From Gammaproteobacteria bacterium (GTDB lineage: Bacteria > Pseudomonadota > Gammaproteobacteria > Enterobacterales > Neiellaceae): a stretch of DNA of 64,000 bases. The position numbers and the translations under genes are program-made. Shown here in pieces: positions 36,036 through 44,548 of the stretch. The notes beneath the pieces were generated by a model, which searched no databases, had not been told where the DNA came from, and saw only the letters and a program-made list of their open reading frames with translations. Positions within the stretch are counted from its first letter, which is position 1; each line of letters opens with the position of its first letter. The stretch is from contig JAFOOX010000040.1 of the NCBI GenBank assembly GCA_017425245.1, forward strand, positions 26,269-90,268, written 5' to 3'.

Positions 36036-38276
36036 TTAGCTGTTGCGTTGAGCCAGGTACTCCTGCAGTTGGCCAATGGGCATGGGTCGGGCGTAGAGAA
36101 AACCCTGAATGCCGTCGCAGCCGATCTTGCGCAGATACTCGACTTGGGCCTCTGTTTCCACACCTTCGCAAATGGTCTCTAGCTGCAGACGCTGGGCCAG
36201 GCTGACCACCATCTCAGCAATCACGGCCTCGCCAATGGTGTCTACTATCGAAATGAAGCTGCGGTCGATCTTGACTCGGTCCACCGGCAGCTGCTGCAGA
36301 TAGCCGAGTGAGGAGAAGCCGGTACCAAAATCATCGATGGCGACGCTCATGCCAGCTTCACGTAGTTTACCAAGAATGGCGATCACTACCTTAGGATCAT
36401 CCATAACTACGCTTTCGGTGATCTCCAGTTCCAGTGCTCCGCTGGGCATCTGCAAGCGGCTGACGATCTGGTTAACCGTATCGAGGAAGTCCGGGCTGCG
36501 GAACTGCTGCATCGATACATTGACCGAGACTCTTAGGTCCGGGTGGCGCGGACGCAAGGCGATCAGATCGCGGCAGGACTGCTCCAGTACCCAAGCACCG
36601 ATGTCGATGATCAGACCCGAGTACTCGGCAAGTGGAATGAACACTGCTGGCGATGTGAAACCGCCTTTGCCATCAGGCCAGCGCAGCAGCGCCTCCATGC
36701 CGCTGACCTTGCCCGTACGCAGGTCAATCTGGGGTTGGTACCAGACCTGCAGCTTGCGCTCGGAAAAATCCTGGCGAAGCCAGCGAATGGTCTCCAGGCG
36801 GCTGCGGGTAGAGTCCTCGAAGCGTGACTCGTAGAAGGCGAAACGCTGGCTATTGTCCTTCTTGGCCAGATTGAGGGCGATGAATACCTGTTTGAGGATA
36901 TCGAGTCCACGTCGACCGCGGGCCTGTTCTTGATGACAGAGGCCAAGAGTGGCGCGTAGTTGCAGCGAATGCTCGCCAGCGATAAACGGCAGGTTGAATG
37001 CGGCCAGCAGCCGCTCAGGGGTGACCACTGCGGCATCGCCAGTTACCCCGAACACATCCGACCCGACCCGGGCAACCAGTGTCTCAGCACCCAGTGAGGC
37101 CACCAGCCGTTCGGCTACGGCACGTAGGGCAAGATTGCCAACCTCTTGCCCCAGACCGTCGTTAATGTCTGAAAAGTGGTTGATATCGACAATGGCAACT
37201 ACACCATTGCTGTCCCCCTGTTCGCCAAACAGATCAAGCTGGCGAATAAAGTCGGTGCGGTTGGCAAGGTGGGTCAGCTCGTCTAGATAGGCCGCCCGTT
37301 GCAGTCGCTGAAACAGGTTGATGTTGGTATAGCCAACACCGATGTTGGTCAAAAACACTTCGAGCAGGCTGCGATCGAACTGCTCCATTGGCCTTGCCGA
37401 ATCGACATAGATGGCAGCATCGTTGCCGCTACTGTTGATGTAGAGCACCGTTTCCTTGTCGGTAAACAGGTGGCTACGCTGGCTTAGACAACGGTTGACG
37501 ACATCCTGGATATGGCGGTCGGGCAGGGCATCAACCGTCTGGTTGATAAAATGGGCGTAGCGTCCGGCGGCACCAAGCACATAGACACCGGGGGGGTCTT
37601 CGCCCTCTTGGCTGGGATGGCCGCGGCGAGCACAGAGCAACCCTTCGGGGCGCAGGCCGATCACTGCCGCCAGCTGGGTCAGTACCCCTTCGGCGAAGGC
37701 AGCCATTGCCTGATGTTCCATCAAGTTGGCCGAGGACTGGATGATCTTCTCGAGGCCGCGGCGGCTCTGGTCGAGCATGATCAGCTGATGGTAGCTGCGA
37801 ATGGCGGTGATCACCGAGGTCACCAGACGGTTGCGGGTCAGTTCGGTCTTGGTCTTGTAGTCGTTGATATCGAACTCTTTGATCACCCGCTCTTCTGGCG
37901 CGTAACCGGGCTGGCCGGTGCGCAGGATCAGACGGATATCACTGTCACCCAGCTCGTTACGGATGAATTCGACCAGCCGCAGGCCGGCATCGTCCGTCTC
38001 CATGACCACATCAAGCAGGGCTACGGCGATGTTGCGCTCTTGACGCAGCATATCGCGGGCTTCTTCGGCGGAGTAAGCGTGCAGAAATTGCAGGCCGCGA
38101 TCCAAGATCATCAGCCCGCTCAATGCTAGTTGGGTGACAGCATGGATTTCGTGATCATCATCGACGATGAGGATACGCCAAGCCTCGGCATGCTCCGTGC
38201 GGTTCTCGCCCTCGGGAGCCTCCTCGGCAAAAAAGAGCAAGTCGTCCTGATCCGGTTCCGGCCTGTTGGGGGTCAT
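36036..38276 (-). CDS. c-di-GMP phosphodiesterase response regulator (REC-DUF3369-GGDEF-EAL)
   Basis: About 746 residues. An N-terminal receiver domain (RILIVDDDHEIHAVTQ; phosphoacceptor near D89 in VALLDVVMETDDAG), then a DUF3369 domain (about 170-320), a GGDEF domain in which the active-site motif is degenerate (VGSDVFG, not GGDEF), and an EAL domain with intact key motifs (MEALLRW, ESVV, DDFGTGFSSLGYL). It should hydrolyse c-di-GMP, with the GGDEF part perhaps regulating it. It is convergent with the EPS operon; c-di-GMP often controls EPS, which fits. Start is uncertain: ATG 38276 (AGGA four bases upstream) or an in-frame GTG 38291. No cognate kinase is encoded beside it. Confidence 0.92.
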   Translation of the reverse strand: MTPNRPEPDQDDLLFFAEEAPEGENRTEHAEAWRILIVDDDHEIHAVTQLALSGLMILDRGLQFLHAYSAEEARDMLRQERNIAVALLDVVMETDDAGLRLVEFIRNELGDSDIRLILRTGQPGYAPEERVIKEFDINDYKTKTELTRNRLVTSVITAIRSYHQLIMLDQSRRGLEKIIQSSANLMEHQAMAAFAEGVLTQLAAVIGLRPEGLLCARRGHPSQEGEDPPGVYVLGAAGRYAHFINQTVDALPDRHIQDVVNRCLSQRSHLFTDKETVLYINSSGNDAAIYVDSARPMEQFDRSLLEVFLTNIGVGYTNINLFQRLQRAAYLDELTHLANRTDFIRQLDLFGEQGDSNGVVAIVDINHFSDINDGLGQEVGNLALRAVAERLVASLGAETLVARVGSDVFGVTGDAAVVTPERLLAAFNLPFIAGEHSLQLRATLGLCHQEQARGRRGLDILKQVFIALNLAKKDNSQRFAFYESRFEDSTRSRLETIRWLRQDFSERKLQVWYQPQIDLRTGKVSGMEALLRWPDGKGGFTSPAVFIPLAEYSGLIIDIGAWVLEQSCRDLIALRPRHPDLRVSVNVSMQQFRSPDFLDTVNQIVSRLQMPSGALELEITESVVMDDPKVVIAILGKLREAGMSVAIDDFGTGFSSLGYLQQLPVDRVKIDRSFISIVDTIGEAVIAEMVVSLAQRLQLETICEGVETEAQVEYLRKIGCDGIQGFLYARPMPIGQLQEYLAQRNS

Positions 38277-38679
38277 ACCTTCCTGTTCCACGCACGCTGA
38301 ATCGGGTCGCGGTCTGTCTCAACAGTATCGACAGAACGGAGGCTTTGACAACCGGCGTAGTCGGTGGGGCATAGGCTTTCGCTGCAAGGTGTGATTTTGC
38401 CCGCGCTCCGGTCGCTGACTGGGGCGTGACGGTGGGAAAGTGCGGGCGAAAAAAAGCCGCTTGCTTCGCAAATCCCTGGCCCTGACGAAGCAAGCGGCAA
38501 CCCTGGAGAACGTACACCACCGTCTGACCCAGTGGAGTACCAACGGATTATTAGCAGCTTTCATGCCAGCCTTATCACGCCGGAAAATGAGTTTGTTCTG
38601 GGATTCTGGCGGTCTGCATGAGCGCTACTGGTGCATGGCTGCACAGCAGTGAGACGCCGTCGCACCAGGCTGGCGCCGC
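38277..38679. other. Non-coding stretch of about 400 bases
   Basis: No convincing gene. It contains one long-stem hairpin at 38456-38498 with a T-run on the minus strand (a separate entry). The rest is the likely promoter region of the EAL-regulator gene (38277-38448) and about 180 bases (38500-38679) between the kinase stop and the hairpin, which could hold a small RNA or simply a long 3' leader. An open frame on the minus strand from about 38564 passes through the hairpin and is probably chance. Confidence 0.6.
38449..38498 (-). terminator. Long-stem terminator on the minus strand
   Basis: A 13-base perfect stem, GCCGCTTGCTTCG at 38456-38468 and CGAAGCAAGCGGC at 38486-38498, with a 17-base loop, followed on the minus strand by seven T (plus-strand A7 at 38449-38455). 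It would end the rraA/kinase transcript. The distance from the kinase stop, about 180 bases, is longer than usual. Confidence 0.8.
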
Positions 38680-39498
38680 TTAAGGCGGAAAGCGTTGGAT
38701 CAATTGGTGGGGCTGATGGTCGGCACCTAGCGGCAATCTCAGATCAGCCAACGCGGGCATGACTCTCAGAGCATGGCGGGTGAGGCGCTCAAAGTGGGCG
38801 ATAAAGCGAGCCAGCGCCGCTTCATCCATTCCCTGTGGCGGGTGTTGCTGGCGCAATGCTTGTTCCTGCTGGCCACGCCAACGAGCCACCCACTCAAAGC
38901 CGGGGATCTCCAGGCTGATCAGGCCGTCCAAGCGTTGCCACAGCTGGGTGTAAGGGCCGGCCAGCTGCTGATTGATGTAACGGCGCCAGCGGCCATCGCT
39001 GTCTTCTTCGGCTTCGAGGTGATTGAGTGGCTGGGCAAGGGCTAGGTCGGGTTCAGCCGGCACGCCGACGCACCAGCCTTCAAGCAGCACTAGCCGCACT
39101 GGTCCATCAATACGCCGGTCAGCACTGCGGTCGTCACGGCCCTTGTCGAAACTCGGCAGCGACAAAGGCCATAGATCGTGCTGCAGTTGGTCGATGCATT
39201 GATGGATTCTGGCAATATCGTGGCTGCCGGGCACGCCACGGCTAGCCATTAACGGATGGACACTGGCGGCCAGTTGTTGGCGTACCTGATAAGACAAGTA
39301 AAAGTCGTCTAGGGCCAGTACCAGCGCCGTGATACCGCGGCCCTTGAGCGTGTCGGCCCACAGCTTACACCGGGTGGTTTTGCCCGCCCCTTGCGCACCC
39401 TGAACCCCGATAAGCGGCAAAGATTGGTGGCTGGCACGCTGCTGCAACCAGTCGACCACCTGCAGATCACAGGGGGTGACGACTGGCTGCAGGGCCAT
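38680..39498 (-). CDS. P-loop kinase, D-glycerate 3-kinase/YggC-like
   Basis: Small-molecule kinase of 272 residues. Walker A is GAQGAGKTT in GVQGAQGAGKTTRCKLW; family motifs follow: LALDDFYLSYQV, RGVPGSHDI, LPSFDKGRDDR and LLEGWCVGVP. These match the glycerate kinase (GLYK/YggC/Tda10) group, which phosphorylates D-glycerate at position 3 or related substrates; the E. coli homologue is poorly characterised. It lies five bases downstream of rraA on the same strand, so the two form one operon ended by the long-stem terminator. The substrate is inferred from family only. Confidence 0.83.
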   Translation of the reverse strand: MALQPVVTPCDLQVVDWLQQRASHQSLPLIGVQGAQGAGKTTRCKLWADTLKGRGITALVLALDDFYLSYQVRQQLAASVHPLMASRGVPGSHDIARIHQCIDQLQHDLWPLSLPSFDKGRDDRSADRRIDGPVRLVLLEGWCVGVPAEPDLALAQPLNHLEAEEDSDGRWRRYINQQLAGPYTQLWQRLDGLISLEIPGFEWVARWRGQQEQALRQQHPPQGMDEAALARFIAHFERLTRHALRVMPALADLRLPLGADHQPHQLIQRFPP

Positions 39499-39503
39499 GG
39501 CGG

Positions 39504-39989
39504 TTACTCTATATCGAGCGGATCGGGGGAGAGGATAATGCCGGTGGTATCGGCATACAGGTGGTCGTCCGGCAGGAAGGTGACGCCACCAAAGTTGACG
39601 GCCACGTCGCTTTCGCCACTGCCGTTGGTGTCGGCACCCACCGGAATTGAGCCCAATGCCTGGATGCCGATGTCGAGTTCTTCCAGTGCATCAACTTCGC
39701 GTACTGCACCAAACAGCACTATGCCGTCCCAGCCATTGTCGACGGCCAAGGTGGCCAGTTCGGCGTCGATCAAGGCACGGCGCAGCGAGCCGCCGCCGTC
39801 GACAAGCAGCACTCGGCCTGTGCCGTTATTGCGCAGGGTCTCGACAATCAGCCCGTTGTCCTCGAAGCACTTGACGGTGGTGATCTGTCCGCCGAAGGAG
39901 CGACGGCCGCCATAACTGGCAAAGATGGGCTCTACCACATCAATAGTGTCGAGGTAGATGTCGCACAATGCCGAGGTGTTGTATTCCAT
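39504..39989 (-). CDS. rraA: Ribonuclease E activity regulator RraA
   Basis: 161 residues, nearly end-to-end similar to RraA. Key stretches: [13 protein letters not shown] at the N-terminus, [37 protein letters not shown], and [19 protein letters not shown] near the end. RraA binds the RNase E degradosome and inhibits its activity, slowing RNA decay; the family also resembles DlpA aldolases but this protein ends like the gammaproteobacterial RraA. Start ATG 39989 with GGGAG upstream. Divergent from the PAP2 gene, sharing about 160 bases of promoter region. Confidence 0.95.
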   Translation of the reverse strand: MEYNTSALCDIYLDTIDVVEPIFASYGGRRSFGGQITTVKCFEDNGLIVETLRNNGTGRVLLVDGGGSLRRALIDAELATLAVDNGWDGIVLFGAVREVDALEELDIGIQALGSIPVGADTNGSGESDVAVNFGGVTFLPDDHLYADTTGIILSPDPLDIE

Positions 39990-40150
39990 GGCGCTAACTC
40001 CCGTTGGCTGGCCTGAGGTCGTCCACAGTATATGCCGCTGCCAGCATGCCGCAATCGCCCTGACTGTCGTGACCGCCAGTGGTCAAACTGTCACCGCTTT
40101 GTCATCTGTACCTTCTAGCCTTCCGGGGTGGCTGCTGAGGAGGCAACGAC

Positions 40151-40669
40151 ATGAGGCTGATGATGTTGCAACAGGCGGATGAAGCGCTGTTCCGGATTGT
40201 ATCGGGCCACGGTCGGCGCGGCTGGGTGGCACTGGCGCGCCTGCTGTCGCGTAGTGGCGACGGGCTGCTTTATCCGGTGATTGGGGTGGCTGCTTGGCTG
40301 TGGGGCGGCGAGGTGGGGGCCACCTTCCTGCTGCTGGCGCTGGCGGCCTTTGCCATCGAGCGGCCACTTTACCTGATCCTTAAAAACAGTCTGCGCCGCC
40401 ATCGACCGGCTGAGCGGTTGTTGGGGGTGGCGGCGGTGGTTCAGCCGTCGGACCGCTTCAGCCTGCCTTCGGGCCATACCGCCGGTGCTTTTGTCATGGC
40501 CACCTTGCTGGCCTCCAGCTGGCCGGTCTATGCACTGCCGTTGTTTCTGTGGGCGGCCGGGGTTGGCTGGTCACGTGTGATGCTGCGCGTCCATTTTCCG
40601 GCCGATGTGCTGGTCGGTGCAGCCATCGGCACGGCCGTAGCGCTGGCGGTGGTTGAGGCCGCCGCATGA
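40151..40669 (+). CDS. PAP2-family phosphatase (membrane)
   Basis: 172 residues, small membrane phosphatase. All three PAP2 signature motifs are present: KNSLRRHRP (motif 1), PSGHT (motif 2, with the catalytic-type His) and SRVMLRVHFPADV (motif 3). Several hydrophobic segments separate them. Such enzymes dephosphorylate lipid phosphates such as undecaprenyl diphosphate or phosphatidylglycerol phosphate. AGGAGG lies eight bases before the ATG. It is translationally coupled (ATGA) to the next gene, a glycosyltransferase, so it probably works on a lipid-linked substrate of that enzyme; this is inference. Confidence 0.92.
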   Translation: MRLMMLQQADEALFRIVSGHGRRGWVALARLLSRSGDGLLYPVIGVAAWLWGGEVGATFLLLALAAFAIERPLYLILKNSLRRHRPAERLLGVAAVVQPSDRFSLPSGHTAGAFVMATLLASSWPVYALPLFLWAAGVGWSRVMLRVHFPADVLVGAAIGTAVALAVVEAAA

Positions 40670-41724
40670 GCCCACGTATTCTCTATGGTATTCAGGGCAC
40701 AGGAAATGGCCACCTCACTCGCGCCCGGGTGATGGCAGAGCGTTTGGCGGCGGCCGGTGTCAGGGCTGATTACCTGATCTCGGGGCGGCCGCGCGAAGCG
40801 CTGTTCGGCGCCGAGCCCTTTGGTGATTTTGAACTGCGCAATGGCCTCACCTTTGCCCATCGTTATGGCCGCATCGACCTGTGGCAGACCTTGCGTCAGG
40901 CCGGCTTGCGCCAGCTGTGGCAGGATGTCAGCAGTCTCAATCTGAGCCGCTACGATCTGGTCATCACCGATTTTGAGCCGGTAGTGGCTTGGGCTGCCCG
41001 ACGCCATGGTGTGCCGTCGTTGGCCCTGTCCCATCAGGCCTGCTTTGGCCATTCGTCGGTACCACGTGCCGGTTTTGATCCAGCCTCCAGGTTGGTGATG
41101 GGGCTGTTTGCTCCGGCATCCCGAGCCGTTGGCCTGCATTGGCACCACTTTGACGGGCCGTTGCTGCCACCGGTGATCGACACCCAGATCAGTACCACTG
41201 GCAGTGATGAACGCACTATCGTGGTCTATCTGCCGTTTGAAGAGCCTGCAGCGATCCGTCAACTGCTGCAACCGTTCAGCGGCTGGCAGTTTCTCTGCTT
41301 CCACCCTGAATCGCGCAACCATCCGGCCATTGATGGCCCGCTGCGCTGGCTGCCGCTGTGCCGCCAGCGCTTCCCGGAGGCGATTTCCGGTTGTGGCGGC
41401 ATCATCGCCAACAGCGGTTTCGAGCTGCCAAGTGAGGCCCTGCATCTGGGCAAGAAACTGCTGGTCAAGCCATTGCTCGGTCAGTTCGAGCAGACCTCCA
41501 ACGCGCTGGCGCTGCAGCAGTTGGGGCTGGCATTAACCATGAATCAGCTCGATGGTGCCAGCGTCGCTCGCTTTCTGGCGCTGCCGGCAGCCGCGCCACG
41601 TCCTTGGCCAGATGTGGCCGCGACACTGGCTGGCTGGCTGGCAAATGGTGGTGATGACAATCAGCTGCCGGCGCTCGGCCAGCAGTTGTGGCAGGGGTTG
41701 CAGCCCTTGGCCAGCGCCGCCTAA
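40666..41724 (+). CDS. MJ1255/VC2487-family glycosyltransferase
   Basis: 352 residues. The N-terminus ILYGIQGTGNGHLTRARVMA is the signature of the MJ1255/VC2487 family (TIGR00661), a GT-B fold related to MurG and to teichoic-acid or lipid glycosyltransferases. GGIIANSGFELPSEALHLGK in the C-terminal half fits the nucleotide-sugar binding region. Expected to work at the cytoplasmic membrane. It overlaps the PAP2 phosphatase gene by four bases. A product has not been determined for the family. The arabinose-5-phosphate isomerase gene lies 85 bases downstream. Confidence 0.9.
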   Translation: MSPRILYGIQGTGNGHLTRARVMAERLAAAGVRADYLISGRPREALFGAEPFGDFELRNGLTFAHRYGRIDLWQTLRQAGLRQLWQDVSSLNLSRYDLVITDFEPVVAWAARRHGVPSLALSHQACFGHSSVPRAGFDPASRLVMGLFAPASRAVGLHWHHFDGPLLPPVIDTQISTTGSDERTIVVYLPFEEPAAIRQLLQPFSGWQFLCFHPESRNHPAIDGPLRWLPLCRQRFPEAISGCGGIIANSGFELPSEALHLGKKLLVKPLLGQFEQTSNALALQQLGLALTMNQLDGASVARFLALPAAAPRPWPDVAATLAGWLANGGDDNQLPALGQQLWQGLQPLASAA

Positions 41725-41809
41725 GGGAGGCGGTTGGTGCTGCCCTGACGTTGCACGCCGATGTGGATGACGTAAGCTGTCGCCGTCGTGAACGATCATT
41801 GAGGCAACC

Positions 41810-42772
41810 ATGGCCAGCCGCCGCCCCTCCTCCCATCGCCAGCAGGCATCCCGCGTCATAGCCCTTGAAATTGCGGCCATCGCCGCCCTTGAGGGCCTGC
41901 TTGATGAGCAGTTCGATCGCGTGGTCGACGCAGTGCTCGCGTCGCGCGGCAAGCTGGTGATCTGTGGCATGGGCAAGTCTGGACTGATCGGCCAGAAGAT
42001 CGCGGCCACCCTGGCCAGTACCGGCACTCCCAGTTTCTTCCTTCACCCAGGTGAGGCCTGGCACGGCGATCTGGGGATGATCGGCAAGGATGATCTCTTT
42101 CTGGCCATCTCCAACAGCGGCGAGACTGAAGAGCTGATCCGGCTAGTGCCCTTCCTGCAGGCCAATGGCAATATCTGGGTGGCGATGACCGGCAAGCCGG
42201 CCTCCACCCTGGCTCGTAATGCTCACTATCATCTGTCGATCGGCATGCCGGAAGAGGCCTGCCCGCTGTCGCTTGCCCCCACCTCGTCGACCACCGCAGC
42301 GCTGGTGATGGGCGATGCGCTGGCCATCGCGGCCATGGTCGCGCGTGGCTTTCAGCCGGAAGATTTTGCCCGTTTTCATCCGGGAGGCAGCCTTGGACGC
42401 AAACTGCTGACGCGGGTGCGCGATCGCATGCGCGCCGACGATCTGCCGATTGTCAGCCCCGATGATTCGGCGGCAGCCGTCATTCAGAAAGCCACCCGCG
42501 GCAGGCTAGGGCTGGTGGTGGTGGTGGCTGGTGACGAGGTGTGTGGCCTGATCACCGATGGCGATCTGCGTCGGGCACTAGAGAAGTACGGTGACCAGTT
42601 TTTGCGGCAGAGCGCCAGCGACATCATGACCCGCTCACCACGGGTGATCGGTTCGGGGGCGTCGCTGCAGGAGGCGCAAGAGGTGATGACCCGACACGCT
42701 ATTTCCGCGCTGTTGGTGATGGACGGCCGTCAGCTGGCTGGGGTTATCCAGCTTTACCAGTGCGAGCTGTGA
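41810..42772 (+). CDS. kdsD: D-arabinose-5-phosphate isomerase (KdsD/KpsF/GutQ family)
   Basis: 320 residues with an N-terminal SIS domain and two CBS domains at the C-terminus. SIS motif VICGMGKSGLIGQKIAATLA and the nearby SFFLHPGEAWHGDLGM are typical; the CBS pair lies at about 210-320 (GLVVVVAGDEVCGLITDGDL). The enzyme interconverts ribulose-5-phosphate and arabinose-5-phosphate, the first step to Kdo. The family includes KdsD, KpsF and GutQ, which cannot be separated from sequence alone; the absence of other Kdo genes nearby leaves the copy role open. The end overlaps the convergent ThiF-like gene by 29 bases. Confidence 0.92.
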   Translation: MASRRPSSHRQQASRVIALEIAAIAALEGLLDEQFDRVVDAVLASRGKLVICGMGKSGLIGQKIAATLASTGTPSFFLHPGEAWHGDLGMIGKDDLFLAISNSGETEELIRLVPFLQANGNIWVAMTGKPASTLARNAHYHLSIGMPEEACPLSLAPTSSTTAALVMGDALAIAAMVARGFQPEDFARFHPGGSLGRKLLTRVRDRMRADDLPIVSPDDSAAAVIQKATRGRLGLVVVVAGDEVCGLITDGDLRRALEKYGDQFLRQSASDIMTRSPRVIGSGASLQEAQEVMTRHAISALLVMDGRQLAGVIQLYQCEL

Positions 42773-43628
42773 GCGCCCGTCGGCCCAGCCAGTAGCGCAG
42801 CCGCTGCAGCGGGTGGCCCAGGCTCTGACGACGGTGGGCCAACCGCAGCCGGTAGCCGTCGATCTGGGTGGACCAGGGAGCGGCCTTGAGTGGGCCGCGA
42901 CCCAGCAGGATCTTGAGCACAGCGCTGGCGGCCAGGCTGGCACAGAGTTCACAGCCCATCACCGTTGACGGGCCACGGCGGTTGGCCAAGTCGATGCGCC
43001 ATGGCTCCACCAGTGCCGGCCGGTGCAAGCCAGCGGGCGCCAGCCCGAGCAGAAAGCGCAGGGCATCGCCTTGCTCATCGCCATCAAAGCAAAAGTAGTC
43101 GTCAAAACTCATCTGCCCCGGCATGAAGCACAGCAGTGCCGCGCCCATCCCCAGCGGCGCGGCTGTTACGGCCGGCAGCCCCTGCTGATGGCAGGCCATG
43201 AACAGCTGGCGGCGCAGCCCCAGCACAAAAAAATCCAGACCGTCGACGTAGAGATCGCAGCCAGCGATAAAGGCGTCGATGTTGTTTGGGGTGACGCCGT
43301 CGTGAAAGGTGCGAATGCGTAGCTCGGGGTTGATAGCCAGGGCCATGGCCACCAGCGTATCGAGTTTGGGTTGCCCGATACTGTCGATCCGGGCTCCGGC
43401 CTGGCGGTTGAAATTGGCCAGTTCGAACTGGTCAAAATCGGCCAGATGAAAACCGCCAATCCCTAGCCGGGTCAGGGTCAACAGGTGGCTGCCGCCTACC
43501 CCGCCGAGGCCGGCGATAGCCACGGTGGCCCCCTGCAGCCGTTGTTGCTCGTCCGTTGTCAGCCAGCCCAGATTGCGGCTGAAGGCCTCGTCGTAGACGA
43601 AGGCCGGGGCCTTACTGCAAGGGGCCAT
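42744..43628 (-). CDS. ThiF/MoeB/HesA-family adenylyltransferase-like protein
   Basis: 294 residues, E1-like Rossmann fold. The nucleotide-binding glycine loop is GLGGVGGSHLLTLTRLGIG (about 40-58), with LADFDQFELANFNRQ following, where Arg and Asn/Asp contact ATP in ThiF-type enzymes. A CxxC pair is visible (MGCELCASLA). Family members activate a carboxyl group by adenylation, often the C-terminus of a small protein, or modify a small molecule. The gene overlaps the start of... that is, it lies immediately downstream of, and overlaps by 17 bases, the exosortase-associated acyltransferase on the same strand. The tight pairing suggests it acts on the acyl-amino-acid product or its protein carrier. 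Confidence 0.85.
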   Translation of the reverse strand: MAPCSKAPAFVYDEAFSRNLGWLTTDEQQRLQGATVAIAGLGGVGGSHLLTLTRLGIGGFHLADFDQFELANFNRQAGARIDSIGQPKLDTLVAMALAINPELRIRTFHDGVTPNNIDAFIAGCDLYVDGLDFFVLGLRRQLFMACHQQGLPAVTAAPLGMGAALLCFMPGQMSFDDYFCFDGDEQGDALRFLLGLAPAGLHRPALVEPWRIDLANRRGPSTVMGCELCASLAASAVLKILLGRGPLKAAPWSTQIDGYRLRLAHRRQSLGHPLQRLRYWLGRRALTARTGKAG

Positions 43629-44376
43629 AGGGCACCAGTTTGAGCTGGCGGTTGAGGCTGCCGTAGATCAGCTCATAGAGCGCGGCGATCTCTGGGGCCA
43701 GATAGCGGGTCAGGCTGTCTCGTTTTAGGCTGTAGAGGGCGCGGGTTCCATGGTGCTGCAGGGGCTCACCACTCTGTTCGAACATCAGCCCGAAACGCAC
43801 CAGATGGCGCTGCAGCCTGGGTTCCATCATCACGAAGGTATGGTCGTGGTGGCAGATATCAACCAGGGCAATGGAGGCCAGATAGAGACCGAGGGCGATA
43901 TTGGGAAAGCTGCGCGCTTCCTCTTCAGTGAACACCCGGGCACTGGATTCGCCGTTGAGGATAAAGGGTTTGCCTGCCTCCTCGCGCCGCCGCCGGAAGC
44001 TGTTGGGCACCGCCAGACGTGAAATTTCCGAGAATGATCCACGCTCCAGCCGCTTGGGATCGACCACATGAGGCCAGATGCTGTTGTTGGCATAGGTCTC
44101 GAACGGTAAGGGCTGACCGGTGGCGTGGCTGGGCGGGATCACCAGCCGTACGGTGCCAGCAAACTGGCCGCTGGGGCGGTGCTCCAGCAGGCAGATATGG
44201 GCGTAATCATCGCAGTTATCCTGCTCCAGTTCGGCCTCGTTGACCGGCTCCCAGTGCAGCTCTTCGGCATAAACCTGATGACGGATGCGAAAGGCGAACT
44301 GCCGCAGTGCCGCCGTTTTGGCGTAGCGCACGCTGAAATAGCGGTCGAAGTTGGTGGCGATTGTGAACCTGTCCAT
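43612..44376 (-). CDS. PEP-CTERM/exosortase-associated acyltransferase (N-acyl amino acid synthase type)
   Basis: 254 residues, resembling the exosortase-associated acyltransferase family (TIGR03694), related to LuxI-like and FeeM N-acyl amino acid synthases. Family stretches: AFRIRHQVYAEELHWEP near the N-terminus, FAGTVRLVIPPSHATGQPLP, SEISRLAVPNSFRRRRE and GLYLASIALVDICHHDH. The enzyme should join an acyl group from acyl-ACP or acyl-CoA to an amino acid. No signal peptide. It overlaps the downstream ThiF-like gene. The family link to exosortase systems agrees with the EPS locus 8 kb away. The product is not known. Confidence 0.88.
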   Translation of the reverse strand: MDRFTIATNFDRYFSVRYAKTAALRQFAFRIRHQVYAEELHWEPVNEAELEQDNCDDYAHICLLEHRPSGQFAGTVRLVIPPSHATGQPLPFETYANNSIWPHVVDPKRLERGSFSEISRLAVPNSFRRRREEAGKPFILNGESSARVFTEEEARSFPNIALGLYLASIALVDICHHDHTFVMMEPRLQRHLVRFGLMFEQSGEPLQHHGTRALYSLKRDSLTRYLAPEIAALYELIYGSLNRQLKLVPYGPLQ

Positions 44377-44548
44377 GGAAGAGCCTGCAGCGGACCGAAG
44401 TGGTGGTTAATTTATAGTCAATGCGAGCAGCAGGCAGCGGCCCGGAAACGTGAGCCGACGCATAACTCGGCAACAGCACCACTGTGGCATGCTGTTGCTA
44501 TGCTGTTTACACTCGCCCGCTTCCTTCGGGATATCACGAGGTTTCACC

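Noticed and set aside
38319..38564. 81-codon minus-strand frame in the 38.3-38.6 kb gap
   Set aside because: It runs straight through a strong terminator hairpin and has no recognisable features.
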